Of a DNA stretch of 31,575 nt, positions 1 to 7,762 are shown in pieces (within the stretch, counting starts at the first letter, position 1; every line of letters begins with the position of its first letter). A program made the translations under genes and the position numbers. The notes beneath the pieces were generated by a model. It was not told where the DNA came from, ran no database searches, and was given only the letters and a program-made list of their open reading frames with translations. The DNA comes from JANRIC01 sp033765345 (GTDB lineage Bacteria; Bacteroidota; Bacteroidia; Cytophagales; Microscillaceae): the NCBI GenBank assembly GCA_033765345.1, contig JANRIC010000042.1, positions 1 to 31,575 of the forward strand. Direction: 5' to 3'.

Positions 1-720
1 CAAGGTACAAGCCAGGTGCAAATCAGGGGCACAAGCAGTCAGCCCCGAAACATCCCGGTCACAGTCACCATAGCAACACCCAATGGCTGTAACTTCAGCT
101 ATACACAAAATGTACTCTCTGGTCTACCAGACCAACCCAGTTTCTTAAATGGGCCGAGCCAGTCAGCCCTTGGAGCTACCTATCAATTTAATGCGGGTAC
201 GGCTGCCGGGGCTAGTTCCTATCGCTGGACAATTGCCAACGGGCTAGGACTTATCCCTCCAGGTTGGGCTTTTTTATCAGGTTCAAATCCTACGGGTACT
301 TCAGCTTCCATTACTGTAGGTCAAGAATCTGCCTATGTGACAATACAGGGCTGTAATGCTTGCGGTTGTGGTGGCGGCGTAGCTTTGTGGGTCACGGTGA
401 CTACGGGCGGGGGCGGAGGTCCGGGTGATCCCGTGCCATTTGCAGTCTATCCCAACCCGGCTACTGATCTGCTGACCATCGAGAAGCAAGAGAGTACTCC
501 TTCAGCCAAAAACACCTCTGCCAATACACAAAACAAAGACAAAGAAGAAGAAGAAAAATTCAGCTATCGTCTCTATGATCCGCAAGGGTTTTGCATAGAT
601 GAGCGACAAGTAAAAGGAAAGAAAAAAGAGCTGATCATCCATACGCTGCAGGCAGGCTTTTATCAACTTGTCATTGAGTATAAAGGAAAGCAAAAGACCT
701 GGCAGGTCTTGATTGAGTAA
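1..720 (+). CDS. Secreted T9SS protein, C-terminal part (5' end outside window)
   Basis: The frame is open from base 1, so the start lies before the window; the stop is TAA at 718-720. The visible part has a PKD/Ig-like beta-sandwich region (Cys-rich stretch with GCNACGCGGG), a Gly-rich linker, and a type A T9SS sorting domain beginning with FAVYPNPATDLLTIE and ending in a short beta strand (TWQVLIE). Known for the family: this C-terminal domain directs export through the type IX system and is normally removed at the surface. Odd: about 25 residues rich in Lys, Glu, Asn and Thr (including DKEEEEK) lie between the first and second strands of the sorting domain, where most homologues have a short loop. 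The passenger function cannot be told from this fragment. Confidence 0.85.
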   Translation, partial: QGTSQVQIRGTSSQPRNIPVTVTIATPNGCNFSYTQNVLSGLPDQPSFLNGPSQSALGATYQFNAGTAAGASSYRWTIANGLGLIPPGWAFLSGSNPTGTSASITVGQESAYVTIQGCNACGCGGGVALWVTVTTGGGGGPGDPVPFAVYPNPATDLLTIEKQESTPSAKNTSANTQNKDKEEEEKFSYRLYDPQGFCIDERQVKGKKKELIIHTLQAGFYQLVIEYKGKQKTWQVLIE

Positions 721-830
721 TTTACTATACCTACTTTCTTTTTTCTTCTGATTGATTCCTCTATTCAAAGCCAGGGATGAATAAAAAAGCTGAGGAAGCA
801 AGCAGATTCGGCTTAAGAAGAAACTTGAAG

Positions 831-872
831 TAAAAAAAATCAAACCTGCTTGATACGTGATCGGCAGGCTTG
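831..872 (-). terminator. Intrinsic terminator for the minus-strand DUF1573 gene
   Basis: Read on the minus strand, arms at 872-864 and 849-841 pair over 9 bp with one G-U pair (caagcctgc / gcaggtttg), and a run of eight T follows at 839-832. It lies about 150 bp after the stop of the DUF1573 gene. The opposite strand has no T run, so it should act in one direction. The rest of 721-1015 shows only a 10-bp direct repeat (ctatggacta at 962-971 and 983-992). Confidence 0.6.
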
Positions 873-1015
873 CATCAAAATTATTCTCTTAAGTAGTTGC
901 CTATAATTGGTTTATATGATTTATTTCCAAAAATAATTGATAAGCAACGCAACTGTATTTGCTATGGACTATCGTCTAATTACTATGGACTACTTAGGAA
1001 TATCTCGCAATACAT

Positions 1016-1822
1016 TTACTCAATTCCTCCCACACTCTTTTTATTAAACAGGTGCTTGCTGAAATTTTCTTGAATATCTGCGGTAAGTCTGATCTTTTGT
1101 TCGGGATTAAGCGGGTCATTGGTCTGAATGACAAAATCCTCATTCAATTGCAAGACCTGATCGGATTGCAGGGTGATTTCTAAAATGCTGGAGTTATTAT
1201 GCTCAACTACTCCGCTGGAAAGCCCAAAAGTGATGCACTTGCATTGATTTTTCAGCCCAGTGATTACCAGATTTTTGCGGCCGGCATTGTAGATTTTAAA
1301 TCTTTGTTTGATTTGTTGACCCACTTCTACTTTACCAAAGTCAAACTTATCCATTTCTACCCGAATGGAGGGAGGAGTCAAAGTAGCACTGGATGTATGG
1401 GGGTTTAGGGCTTCGTTGTACTTTTTTCCTTCTTGATTGGTGATGGAAGATGAGCTTGGATTTACAAATCCTTTGATATAAAGTATGTGCATACTTTTTT
1501 CGGCATTACTTTTTACGGTGATGCTTTTGGTAAAAGGACCTGGGCGGCTTTTGCTGTCATAAGAAGCTTTGATCTTACCAGTTTGACCGGGTTCGATGAT
1601 TTCTTGTGTCCAAAAAGGGGTTGTACAGCCGCAGGAGGCTTTTACACTTACAATTTCAATGGGTTGATTACCGGTATTGGTAAACTCAAATTCGTAGGTG
1701 GCAACAGTTCCTTCTTCAATATTTCCAAAGTCGTGTGTTTCTTTGGCAAAATTCATAATACCTTGAGAAAATAGAGGTAAATAAGCCAAAAGGCATATAA
1801 ATAATACAGTAATTTTTTTCAT
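1016..1822 (-). CDS. DUF1573 domain protein, exported
   Basis: 268 residues from the ATG at 1822. An earlier in-frame ATG at 1849 would add nine residues before a clear signal peptide (MKKITVLFICLLAYLPLFSQ), so the later start is preferred. Two Ig-like repeats follow, each of DUF1573 type: the first has the family signature around FGNIEEG and KASCGCTTPFW, the second FGKVEVGQ and NQCKCITFG. DUF1573 proteins are common in Bacteroidota as periplasmic or surface proteins of unknown role with an immunoglobulin-like fold (ASH/HYDIN related). The gene is divergent from the E1 dehydrogenase gene. A TACGTTTG box on the minus strand (1960-1953) could be its -7 element, but no good -33 box is seen. Confidence 0.85.
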   Translation of the reverse strand: MKKITVLFICLLAYLPLFSQGIMNFAKETHDFGNIEEGTVATYEFEFTNTGNQPIEIVSVKASCGCTTPFWTQEIIEPGQTGKIKASYDSKSRPGPFTKSITVKSNAEKSMHILYIKGFVNPSSSSITNQEGKKYNEALNPHTSSATLTPPSIRVEMDKFDFGKVEVGQQIKQRFKIYNAGRKNLVITGLKNQCKCITFGLSSGVVEHNNSSILEITLQSDQVLQLNEDFVIQTNDPLNPEQKIRLTADIQENFSKHLFNKKSVGGIE

Positions 1823-1967
1823 ATCCGTAAAAGAATTTAAATATTCCAAGAATTTAAAAATATTTGTTCGCTTGAATCATCTCAATATAGGTGCAAAGTT
1901 TCGACTAAACAAACGTTACTTGAGGGATTAACAAGCCCTTAACAGTAACATACAAACGTAAAATAGG

Positions 1968-1999
1968 TTTGATAGATAGTTTTTTTTTACATAATTTTG
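1968..1999 (+). promoter_or_regulatory. Bacteroidota-type promoter for the E1 dehydrogenase gene
   Basis: TTTG at 1968-1971, a 20-bp spacer and TAATTTTG at 1992-1999 match the Bacteroidota -33/-7 consensus TTTG-N(17-23)-TAnnTTTG. Transcription would start near 2006, leaving a leader of about 37 nt before the ATG at 2043. Confidence 0.65.
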
Positions 2000-2042
2000 T
2001 GATATTCTGGAGTACTATTAGAAAAATCCAATTCACACTTTT

Positions 2043-4451
2043 ATGACTACAAGCGAATTAACTCAAGAAATTACCCTCACCCGAGAAAGTATTCTCAGGG
2101 ATTTCCGCCTGATGTGTGAGAGTAGAAATATCAGTTTAATTGGACGAAAAGAAGTTTTTATGGGAAAGGCCAAGTTTGGTATCTTCGGTGATGGAAAAGA
2201 ACTTGCACAAATTGCGATGGCCAAAGTATTCAAAAAGGGTGATTTTCGCTCCGGATACTATCGTGATCAAACCTTTATGTTTGCCATTGGCGAACTAACC
2301 TACGAACAGTTTTTCGCTCAGTTATACGCACATACTGATCTACTGGCTGACCCTGCCTCTGCTGGCAGGATGATGAATTCTCACTTTGGCACGCACCTAC
2401 TCCACGAAGACGGTAGTTGGCGTGACATGGCTCAGTTAAAAAATTCTGTTTCAGATATTTCTCCTACTGCTGCCCAAATACCCCGATTGGTTGGATTGGG
2501 TTATGCTTCCAAATTATTCCGTCAGAACCCTGCATTACACAAGTTCACGCAGTTTTCTACACAGGGAAATGAAATTGCCTTTGGGACGATTGGCAATGCT
2601 TCTACTTCGGAAGGGATTTTCTTCGAGTCGATCAATGCAGCAGGGGTTTTACAAATTCCGGTTTTAATTTCTGTCTGGGATGACGAGTACGGCATATCTG
2701 TACCACAAAAATACCATACCACCAAAGAAAGTATTTCAAAAGCTTTGGCAGGTTTTCAGCGTAACGAAGATGAACCAGGCTGGGAAATTATGGAAGTAAA
2801 AGCTTGGGACTATCCCACACTGCTGGAGACTTATCAAAAAGCAGCCAAAATCTGTAGGGAAGAACACGTGCCGGTGCTCGTTCACGTAACCGAGGTTACG
2901 CAGCAGCAAGGACACTCTACCTCCGGCTCCCACGAACGCTACAAAAGTAAGGAAAGGCTAGAATGGGAAAAAGAATACGATTGCCTCAAAAAAATGAAAG
3001 ATTGGATAATCTCAGAAGGTCTGGCAAACCTCGAGGTATTGGAGGACATGGAAAATGAAGCCAAAGTAACTGCTAATAAAGCCAAAGCACAGGCCTGGCG
3101 GTCTTATGGACTTGCACTACAACAGGATTATGTAGAAGCTCTGGAGCTGATCAAAGAAGCTTCTCTCCAAAGTAAAAAACAAGCCGACCTTCAAGCTCTT
3201 TACAATGATCTGGACAAAACCATTGATCCGATCAAAAGCGACTCGATCCGGGCTATCAAAAAAGCTCTACGCATTTTAAGACACGAAAACCTTGCTGTCA
3301 AAACTGCTTTATTAAATTGGTTGAATCTCGTTACTGAAAAAAACAAACAAGATTATAACAGCCATCTCTACAGCGAAACCAAGGCCTCGCCCCTCCTAAT
3401 TCCTGAAATTAAACCTGTTTATGACGAGATAAATCCCAAATGGGTCGACGGACGAGAAGTTCTCCAAGCCTGCTTTGATGCTTTGCTGGAGAATAACCCA
3501 CTTTTTTTTGCTATTGGCGAAGATGTAGGAAAAATCGGAGATGTCAATCAGGCTTTTGCCGGACTACAGGAAAAGTACGGTGAGTTACGCGTCACCGACA
3601 CTGGTATTCGGGAAGCCACCATCTTGGGTCAGGGCTTGGGGGCTGCCCTGCGCGGACTTCGTCCGATTGCAGAAATTCAATATCTGGATTATATCTATTA
3701 TGCCATTCAGGGCATGGCAGATGACTTAAGCTGCCTCTATTATCGCACCAAAGGCCGCCAAAAAGCTCCACTCATTATTCGCACCCGTGGTCATAGGCTG
3801 GAAGGAATCTGGCACACTGGCTCACCAATCGGGATGCTTCTAGGCAGTATCCGGGGCATCTATCTGCTTGTACCCAGAGATATGACCAAAGCTGCTGGTT
3901 TTTATAATACCTTGATGCAGGGCGATAATCCGGCACTGGTCATCGAGTGCCTCAATGGTTACAGACTCAAAGAGCAACTACCTTTGAATGTGGGTGAGTT
4001 TACCACTCCGCTGGGTGTGGTAGAAGTACTCAAAGAAGGAAAAGACCTCACCTTGGTAACCTACGGCTCTATGTGTCGTATCGTGATGGATGCTGCCAAA
4101 CAACTGGAAGAGGTAGGTATTCAATGTGAAGTCATCGATGTACAATCACTTTTACCTTTTGATTTGAATCACGATATTTTGAAGTCTATTCAAAAAACCA
4201 ATCGTGTAATTTTTGCCGATGAAGATGTGTCTGGAGGAGGTAGTGCTTATATGATGCAGAAAGTACTTGAAGAACAAGGGGCTTACCGCTGGCTTGATTC
4301 GCCCCCTTTGACCATTTCTGCACAAGACCATCGCCCGGCTTACGGTTCGGATGGTGATTACTTCTCCAAACCCAATGCAGAAGATATTTTTGATAAAGTA
4401 TACAGGATGATGCGTGAAGCAAATCCGGCTAAATTTCCAGATATTTATTGA
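2043..4451 (+). CDS. Fused alpha/beta 2-oxoacid dehydrogenase E1 (branched-chain or pyruvate type)
   Basis: 802 residues combining an E1 alpha domain (about 1-370) and an E1 beta domain (about 455-802; GREVLQACFDALLENNP through the C-terminal transketolase domain). E1 decarboxylates 2-oxoacids with thiamine diphosphate and passes the acyl group to the lipoyl E2 in the cytoplasm. Such fusions are usual in Bacteroidota and are annotated as 2-oxoisovalerate or general alpha-ketoacid dehydrogenase; substrate cannot be decided from sequence. The thiamine motif is at residues 184-219: GNASTSEG, then about 20 residues, then WDDEYGIS. In the classic motif GDG...NN, Asp and the last Asn bind Mg; here they read Asn185 and Asp214. 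The beta half has the expected GEDVGKIGDVNQAFAGL segment. No E2 or E3 gene is adjacent. It ends 12 bp from a convergent lipoprotein gene. Confidence 0.93.
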   Translation: MTTSELTQEITLTRESILRDFRLMCESRNISLIGRKEVFMGKAKFGIFGDGKELAQIAMAKVFKKGDFRSGYYRDQTFMFAIGELTYEQFFAQLYAHTDLLADPASAGRMMNSHFGTHLLHEDGSWRDMAQLKNSVSDISPTAAQIPRLVGLGYASKLFRQNPALHKFTQFSTQGNEIAFGTIGNASTSEGIFFESINAAGVLQIPVLISVWDDEYGISVPQKYHTTKESISKALAGFQRNEDEPGWEIMEVKAWDYPTLLETYQKAAKICREEHVPVLVHVTEVTQQQGHSTSGSHERYKSKERLEWEKEYDCLKKMKDWIISEGLANLEVLEDMENEAKVTANKAKAQAWRSYGLALQQDYVEALELIKEASLQSKKQADLQALYNDLDKTIDPIKSDSIRAIKKALRILRHENLAVKTALLNWLNLVTEKNKQDYNSHLYSETKASPLLIPEIKPVYDEINPKWVDGREVLQACFDALLENNPLFFAIGEDVGKIGDVNQAFAGLQEKYGELRVTDTGIREATILGQGLGAALRGLRPIAEIQYLDYIYYAIQGMADDLSCLYYRTKGRQKAPLIIRTRGHRLEGIWHTGSPIGMLLGSIRGIYLLVPRDMTKAAGFYNTLMQGDNPALVIECLNGYRLKEQLPLNVGEFTTPLGVVEVLKEGKDLTLVTYGSMCRIVMDAAKQLEEVGIQCEVIDVQSLLPFDLNHDILKSIQKTNRVIFADEDVSGGGSAYMMQKVLEEQGAYRWLDSPPLTISAQDHRPAYGSDGDYFSKPNAEDIFDKVYRMMREANPAKFPDIY

Positions 4452-4463
4452 TTAAATAAATAT

Positions 4464-5048
4464 CTATTCCCTTAAAACAGTCAGGGTATCCGTTTCAATA
4501 ATATTGCTTAAATTAAGTGTGCGATCGGCAATTTGGATTCTAAATTTGAGTACATCATTTGCTTTAAAAGTGCTTCCTAATGTGATTTTAAGGCCATAAT
4601 TGAGTACTCCTTCTAAGGGTCCTTCCCGTTCGGGGTCTTCAAATAGGGGTTGAAAAGCACCATTAAAATTAAGCTCGGCGTTTGGAAATACGACAGGTAC
4701 AAAATTCTCACCCTGCAATTTGAATACATCCACAAAATAGTTAAAATGAAAAGGATTGCGGGTGGTATCTCCTTCAAAAATCAGGAATTCCTGATAAGGA
4801 GCTACGGTGCGATCTTCGGAAGTAAGCCCGAGGTCTCCGTTTCCATCCTGAAATTTGATACTGATTACTACAGAATCTTGAGGAATAAGATCGGAGCTGG
4901 GCGGAAAAACCTGAACTTTATCAAACTCGATTTTGGGTGCAAAATCAAAATCTGGTTTTTTATAACAAGCCTGTATTCCGATGAAAATAAAACCCAGAAC
5001 AAGCCCGTAAAATAGTTTAGGTGATACTAAAGTCATAAGATTATGCAT
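4464..5048 (-). CDS. Putative lipoprotein, unknown function
   Basis: 194 residues from ATG at 5048, or 190 from the second ATG at 5036. A hydrophobic segment ends in the lipobox GIQAC, so the mature protein would begin at the Cys and be lipid-anchored. The mature part is beta-rich and contains FQDGNGDLGL, an Asp/Gly turn seen in many Bacteroidota lipoproteins of unknown role. It has no catalytic motif I recognise. It is convergent with the E1 gene and divergent from the LuxE-like gene, so it is probably a single-gene unit. Confidence 0.75.
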   Translation of the reverse strand: MHNLMTLVSPKLFYGLVLGFIFIGIQACYKKPDFDFAPKIEFDKVQVFPPSSDLIPQDSVVISIKFQDGNGDLGLTSEDRTVAPYQEFLIFEGDTTRNPFHFNYFVDVFKLQGENFVPVVFPNAELNFNGAFQPLFEDPEREGPLEGVLNYGLKITLGSTFKANDVLKFRIQIADRTLNLSNIIETDTLTVLRE

Positions 5049-5104
5049 GCATTTTGAGTAATTGGCAATAATAAGATCTTAAAAATAAAAAATCCTGAGT
5101 ACAT

Positions 5105-5139
5105 TTTGTTACAAAAGAAGAACAAAGGATTTAAATTTG
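5105..5139 (+). promoter_or_regulatory. Candidate promoter, close to the start codon of the LuxE-like gene
   Basis: TTTG at 5105-5108, spacer 23 bp, TAAATTTG at 5132-5139. Transcription would start near 5146, only about six bases before the ATG at 5152, so the message would be almost leaderless. The -33 box overlaps a perfect inverted repeat, ttttgt-t-acaaaa (5104-5116), which could be an operator; that part is inference. Confidence 0.45.
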
Positions 5140-5151
5140 ATAAAAAAACGA

Positions 5152-6144
5152 ATGGATTTTCTGAAAAGTTCAAAAGAAAAGATATTTCAGCTAGGAGAAA
5201 ATGACTTTCAAAGTTTTGCGCTGGAAGTATTTTACGAGCAGTCAACCCATAATCCGATTTACAATCAGTACTTAAAATACCTTAAAATAGACCCTTTTCA
5301 GGTAGGTTCTTTGGAAGAAATTCCTTTTTTACCGATAGAATTTTTTAAATTCCACCGAATCGTCAGTGCAGATTTTCAAGAAAAGAAAATATTCGAGAGC
5401 AGTGGCACGACTACATCCGTCAACAGCAAACATGGGATTGAAGACCTGACCTTTTATCAAAAAGTCAGTGAGATGATCTTTTCTTCTTTTTATGGTTCTT
5501 TGGAAAATTATCATATCCTTGCACTTTTGCCTTCCTACCTGGAGCGAGATAATTCTTCTCTTGTTTTTATGGTAGATTATTTTATCAAGCAATCAGGATC
5601 TCCTTATTCGGGGTTTTTCCTAAACGATTGGTCTACGCTTAGGGGTACACTAAAAGCTCTACAAGAAGATCATTCTAAAAAAACATTACTCATTGGGGTT
5701 ACCTTTGCCCTTCTGGAGCTTGCCGAAAAATACCCGATGGATTTATCCTCTGTAATTGTTATGGAAACAGGCGGCATGAAAGGCCGGCGCAAAGAAATGC
5801 TTCGCGAAGAAGTACATGATTTCTTAAAAGAAAGGCTTCATCTTTCTGAGGTACACTCCGAATATGGCATGACAGAGTTATTATCGCAGGCATATTCCCC
5901 CGGAAATCAAGTGTTTTATCTTCCCCCTTGGATGCGGGTTTTGTTGCGAGAGACCCATGATCCGCTCTGTACCAACCCTAATCTTAAGTCAGGAGCTATG
6001 AATATCATTGATCTTGCCAATTTACATTCCTGTGCCTTTATTGCCACTCAAGACTTGGGTTCGCTGACTTCTGACAAGGGTTTTAAGATTCAAGGCAGGC
6101 TGGATCATAGCGATATTCGGGGCTGTAATTTATTGTATCTATAA
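5152..6144 (+). CDS. LuxE/PaaK-like acyl-protein synthetase (acyltransferase)
   Basis: 330 residues from the ATG at 5152; a TTG at 5137 in frame lies inside or before the promoter box and is unlikely. It belongs to the adenylate-forming LuxE-like family: the nucleotide loop ESSGTTTS is at residues 82-89 and the HSEYGMTELLSQ motif is near 240. Known LuxE activates a fatty acid as acyl-AMP and moves it to a Cys near its own C-terminus. Here a Cys sits six residues from the end (RGCNLLYL, Cys325), in the matching place. No luxC, luxD or luciferase gene is nearby, so light production is not implied. Substrate and partner are unknown; it could feed an acyl group to a cell-surface or lipid pathway. 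Confidence 0.78.
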   Translation: MDFLKSSKEKIFQLGENDFQSFALEVFYEQSTHNPIYNQYLKYLKIDPFQVGSLEEIPFLPIEFFKFHRIVSADFQEKKIFESSGTTTSVNSKHGIEDLTFYQKVSEMIFSSFYGSLENYHILALLPSYLERDNSSLVFMVDYFIKQSGSPYSGFFLNDWSTLRGTLKALQEDHSKKTLLIGVTFALLELAEKYPMDLSSVIVMETGGMKGRRKEMLREEVHDFLKERLHLSEVHSEYGMTELLSQAYSPGNQVFYLPPWMRVLLRETHDPLCTNPNLKSGAMNIIDLANLHSCAFIATQDLGSLTSDKGFKIQGRLDHSDIRGCNLLYL

Positions 6145-6162
6145 AACAAGAGGTTTCAGCGT

Positions 6163-6245
6163 ATTGGGAATTGGATGTTTGGAAATTTTTAAGGATAAAC
6201 CTGAAACCAAATCAATCCTTATAAAATCCAAAACCAATACCCAAT
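6163..6245. repeat. Long imperfect inverted repeat between convergent genes
   Basis: The left arm (6163-6196) and right arm (6215-6245) are reverse complements over about 31-34 bp with a few mismatches and small gaps: outer attgggaattgg against ccaatacccaat (11 of 12), inner taaggat against atcctta. The loop is 6197-6214. The loop region also contains part of ctgaaacc (6201-6208), which pairs with ggtttcag at 6152-6159, allowing an alternative fold. It lies between the stops of the LuxE-like gene and a lipoprotein gene and may serve as a shared terminator, although neither side has a long T run. Confidence 0.55.
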
Positions 6246-6275
6246 CAGCTCAATACAAGGAGGCAAATAGAACCA

Positions 6276-6797
6276 TTATTCGCTATCCACCTGAATCTGA
6301 ATAATATATCGTACTTCCAGAAAGCTTCCGCTCAAAGTACGGCTTTGGCCTCCGGTGGTGCAGATTTGCCCTTCAAAGGTTCCACTGAAGGTTCTTTGTT
6401 CGGGGTCGTGTTCGGTGATTGTAATCTGCCCTGTTGGTGTAGCACAATTAGAGGACTCATAAAAAATGAACGATTGCCCGGTACCATCAAACAAAAGCAG
6501 CCAGTTATCCGGGGTGATGGGATAGGTTCCTACCAGATTATTCAAAGAACCTACCGTAAAAATCATCTCTGCATCCGTATCTCCAAAGTTAGATTCAAAA
6601 ATATCTACCACTGTACTATCATCCTCATCTATATACAGATTGATGACTCCACTTGAGCGGGAGGTTACTTGGTTGCCATCCAAAGAATACCTGATAATGC
6701 CCGTGGTTGGATTATCCTCATCCGAACTTGCACAGGAAATCAGCCCCAAAACCAGTAAAAAAAAAGAAGCGTATCTCAAACAAAAAAGGTTTTTCAT
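6276..6797 (-). CDS. Putative lipoprotein, unknown function
   Basis: 173 residues from ATG at 6797. The signal peptide ends in the lipobox LGLISC, followed by an acidic linker (ASSDEDN). The mature part is beta-rich, with GQITITEHDPEQRTFSGTFEGQ, a pattern common in small Bacteroidota lipoproteins that form a beta-barrel or sandwich. I recognise no enzyme motif. A TATTTTTG box on the minus strand (6853-6846) could be the -7 element; the nearest TTTG (6883-6880) is 26 bp away, which is long. Confidence 0.72.
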   Translation of the reverse strand: MKNLFCLRYASFFLLVLGLISCASSDEDNPTTGIIRYSLDGNQVTSRSSGVINLYIDEDDSTVVDIFESNFGDTDAEMIFTVGSLNNLVGTYPITPDNWLLLFDGTGQSFIFYESSNCATPTGQITITEHDPEQRTFSGTFEGQICTTGGQSRTLSGSFLEVRYIIQIQVDSE

Positions 6798-7003
6798 AAA
6801 TTATTGATATTCAAGTATATAAAATTATATTGGATTTTTATTTTTCAAAAATAGAATAACCCAGTCATCGAATAAAATTCAAATTAAGGGTTTAAAAGAA
6901 CAATTCACAATCTTTTTCTGAATTATCCGGCAGAGCTGAAAGATCAATTTTTGCTCAAAAAAACCCAAAATACACAATTTACGCTTTAATTTATAAGATT
7001 TAT

Positions 7004-7035
7004 TTTGCTGAAATCTTAAAATAAGCATACTTTTG
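7004..7035 (+). promoter_or_regulatory. Promoter of the greA leader
   Basis: TTTG at 7004-7007, spacer 20 bp, TACTTTTG at 7028-7035: a near-ideal Bacteroidota promoter. Expected start near 7042. It is about 165 bp before the greA start codon, with an intrinsic terminator in between. The rest of 6798-7206 is AT-rich and holds no gene. Confidence 0.65.
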
Positions 7036-7041
7036 TAACCA

Positions 7042-7166
7042 CATTATTTTTAATTAACAAATAATAAGTCTTTTTAAAAAGTTTCGTACTCATAAAGAAT
7101 AACTAAAATTTAATACATTTCTAACCCAAGAGAACGGATCCGCTTGATGCCGTTCTCTTGTTTTTT
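7042..7166 (+). ncRNA. Candidate short leader RNA upstream of greA
   Basis: Inferred from the promoter at 7004-7035 and the terminator at 7127-7166: a transcript of about 125 nt with no good open reading frame. The leader also has a 12-bp palindrome (ctttttaaaaag, 7072-7083 region) and a weak AT stem. Its start is predicted, not seen. In E. coli the greA leader also carries a terminator and yields short RNAs (GraL); the parallel is by position only. Confidence 0.4.
7127..7166 (+). terminator. Strong intrinsic terminator or attenuator 40 bp before greA
   Basis: Perfect 11-bp arms caagagaacgg (7127-7137) and ccgttctcttg (7150-7160), a 12-nt loop, then TTTTTT (7161-7166). The upstream neighbour is on the opposite strand with its start toward this region, so the terminator cannot end that gene; it must act on a transcript begun in this gap. 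Confidence 0.75.
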
Positions 7167-7206
7167 AGTTTTTTAATGGTCTGATTTCAAAAAATAAATT
7201 CAAAAA

Positions 7207-7680
7207 ATGGCAAAAGTATCATATTATACCAAAGAAGGTTTGGAGAAACTGAAAAGCGAATTACACGAGCTCAAAACCAAAGGAAGAGCCGATATTGCCC
7301 GGCAAATTGCGGAGGCCAGAGATAAAGGAGACCTGAGCGAGAACGCTGAATATGACGCAGCCAAAGATGCACAGGGGCACCTTGAAACCAAAATTGCCAA
7401 ACTTGAAAACTTGCTGGCAAATGCTCGATTGATCGATGAAAGCAATGTAGATTCCACCCAGGTTTCTATTTTATCGCAGGTCAAGATCAAAAATTTAAAG
7501 ACCAAAAAAGAGTTTACTTATACCCTGGTAGCAGAAGAAGAAGCTGATGTGAAACTAAACAGGATATCCGTACAATCTCCTATTGGAAAAGGTCTGCTGG
7601 GGAAAAAAGTAGGTGATTTAGCTCAGATTCAGGTGCCTGCCGGAATACTGGAATTCGAGGTGATAGAGATCAATCGTTGA
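7207..7680 (+). CDS. greA: Transcription elongation factor GreA
   Basis: 157 residues, usual length. GreA enters the secondary channel of stalled RNA polymerase and promotes cleavage of backtracked RNA. The N-terminal coiled coil (about 1-75) carries the acidic tip with DLSENAEYDAAKDAQ, where the Asp and Glu that assist the catalytic Mg are found; the C-terminal FKBP-like domain (about 80-157) includes SPIGKGLLGKKVGD. The start is MAKVSYYTKEGLEKL, typical of the family. Expression is probably controlled by the leader terminator just upstream. The next gene, a HIT protein, follows after 82 bp on the same strand. Confidence 0.97.
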   Translation: MAKVSYYTKEGLEKLKSELHELKTKGRADIARQIAEARDKGDLSENAEYDAAKDAQGHLETKIAKLENLLANARLIDESNVDSTQVSILSQVKIKNLKTKKEFTYTLVAEEEADVKLNRISVQSPIGKGLLGKKVGDLAQIQVPAGILEFEVIEINR

Positions 7681-7762
7681 TAATTTACACTCCTAATCGG
7701 TATTCGCATTAAAATTTGTTTTTTTTGTATAAATTGAATCTCAATTAACCTCTATTTCAAAT

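Noticed and set aside
502..843. 113-residue minus-strand open frame with Phe/Leu-rich sequence
   Set aside because: It is antisense to the sorting domain of the first protein and its hydrophobic run comes from the A/G-rich insertion.
962..992. Direct repeat ctatggacta as a mobile-element target duplication
   Set aside because: The two copies are only 11 bp apart with nothing between them; probably chance or minor slippage.
4650..5015. 121-residue plus-strand open frame
   Set aside because: Antisense to the lipoprotein gene, which has a clear lipobox and better composition.
5152..6144. Bioluminescence (lux) locus
   Set aside because: Only a LuxE-like protein is present; no luxA, luxB, luxC or luxD sequence in the window.
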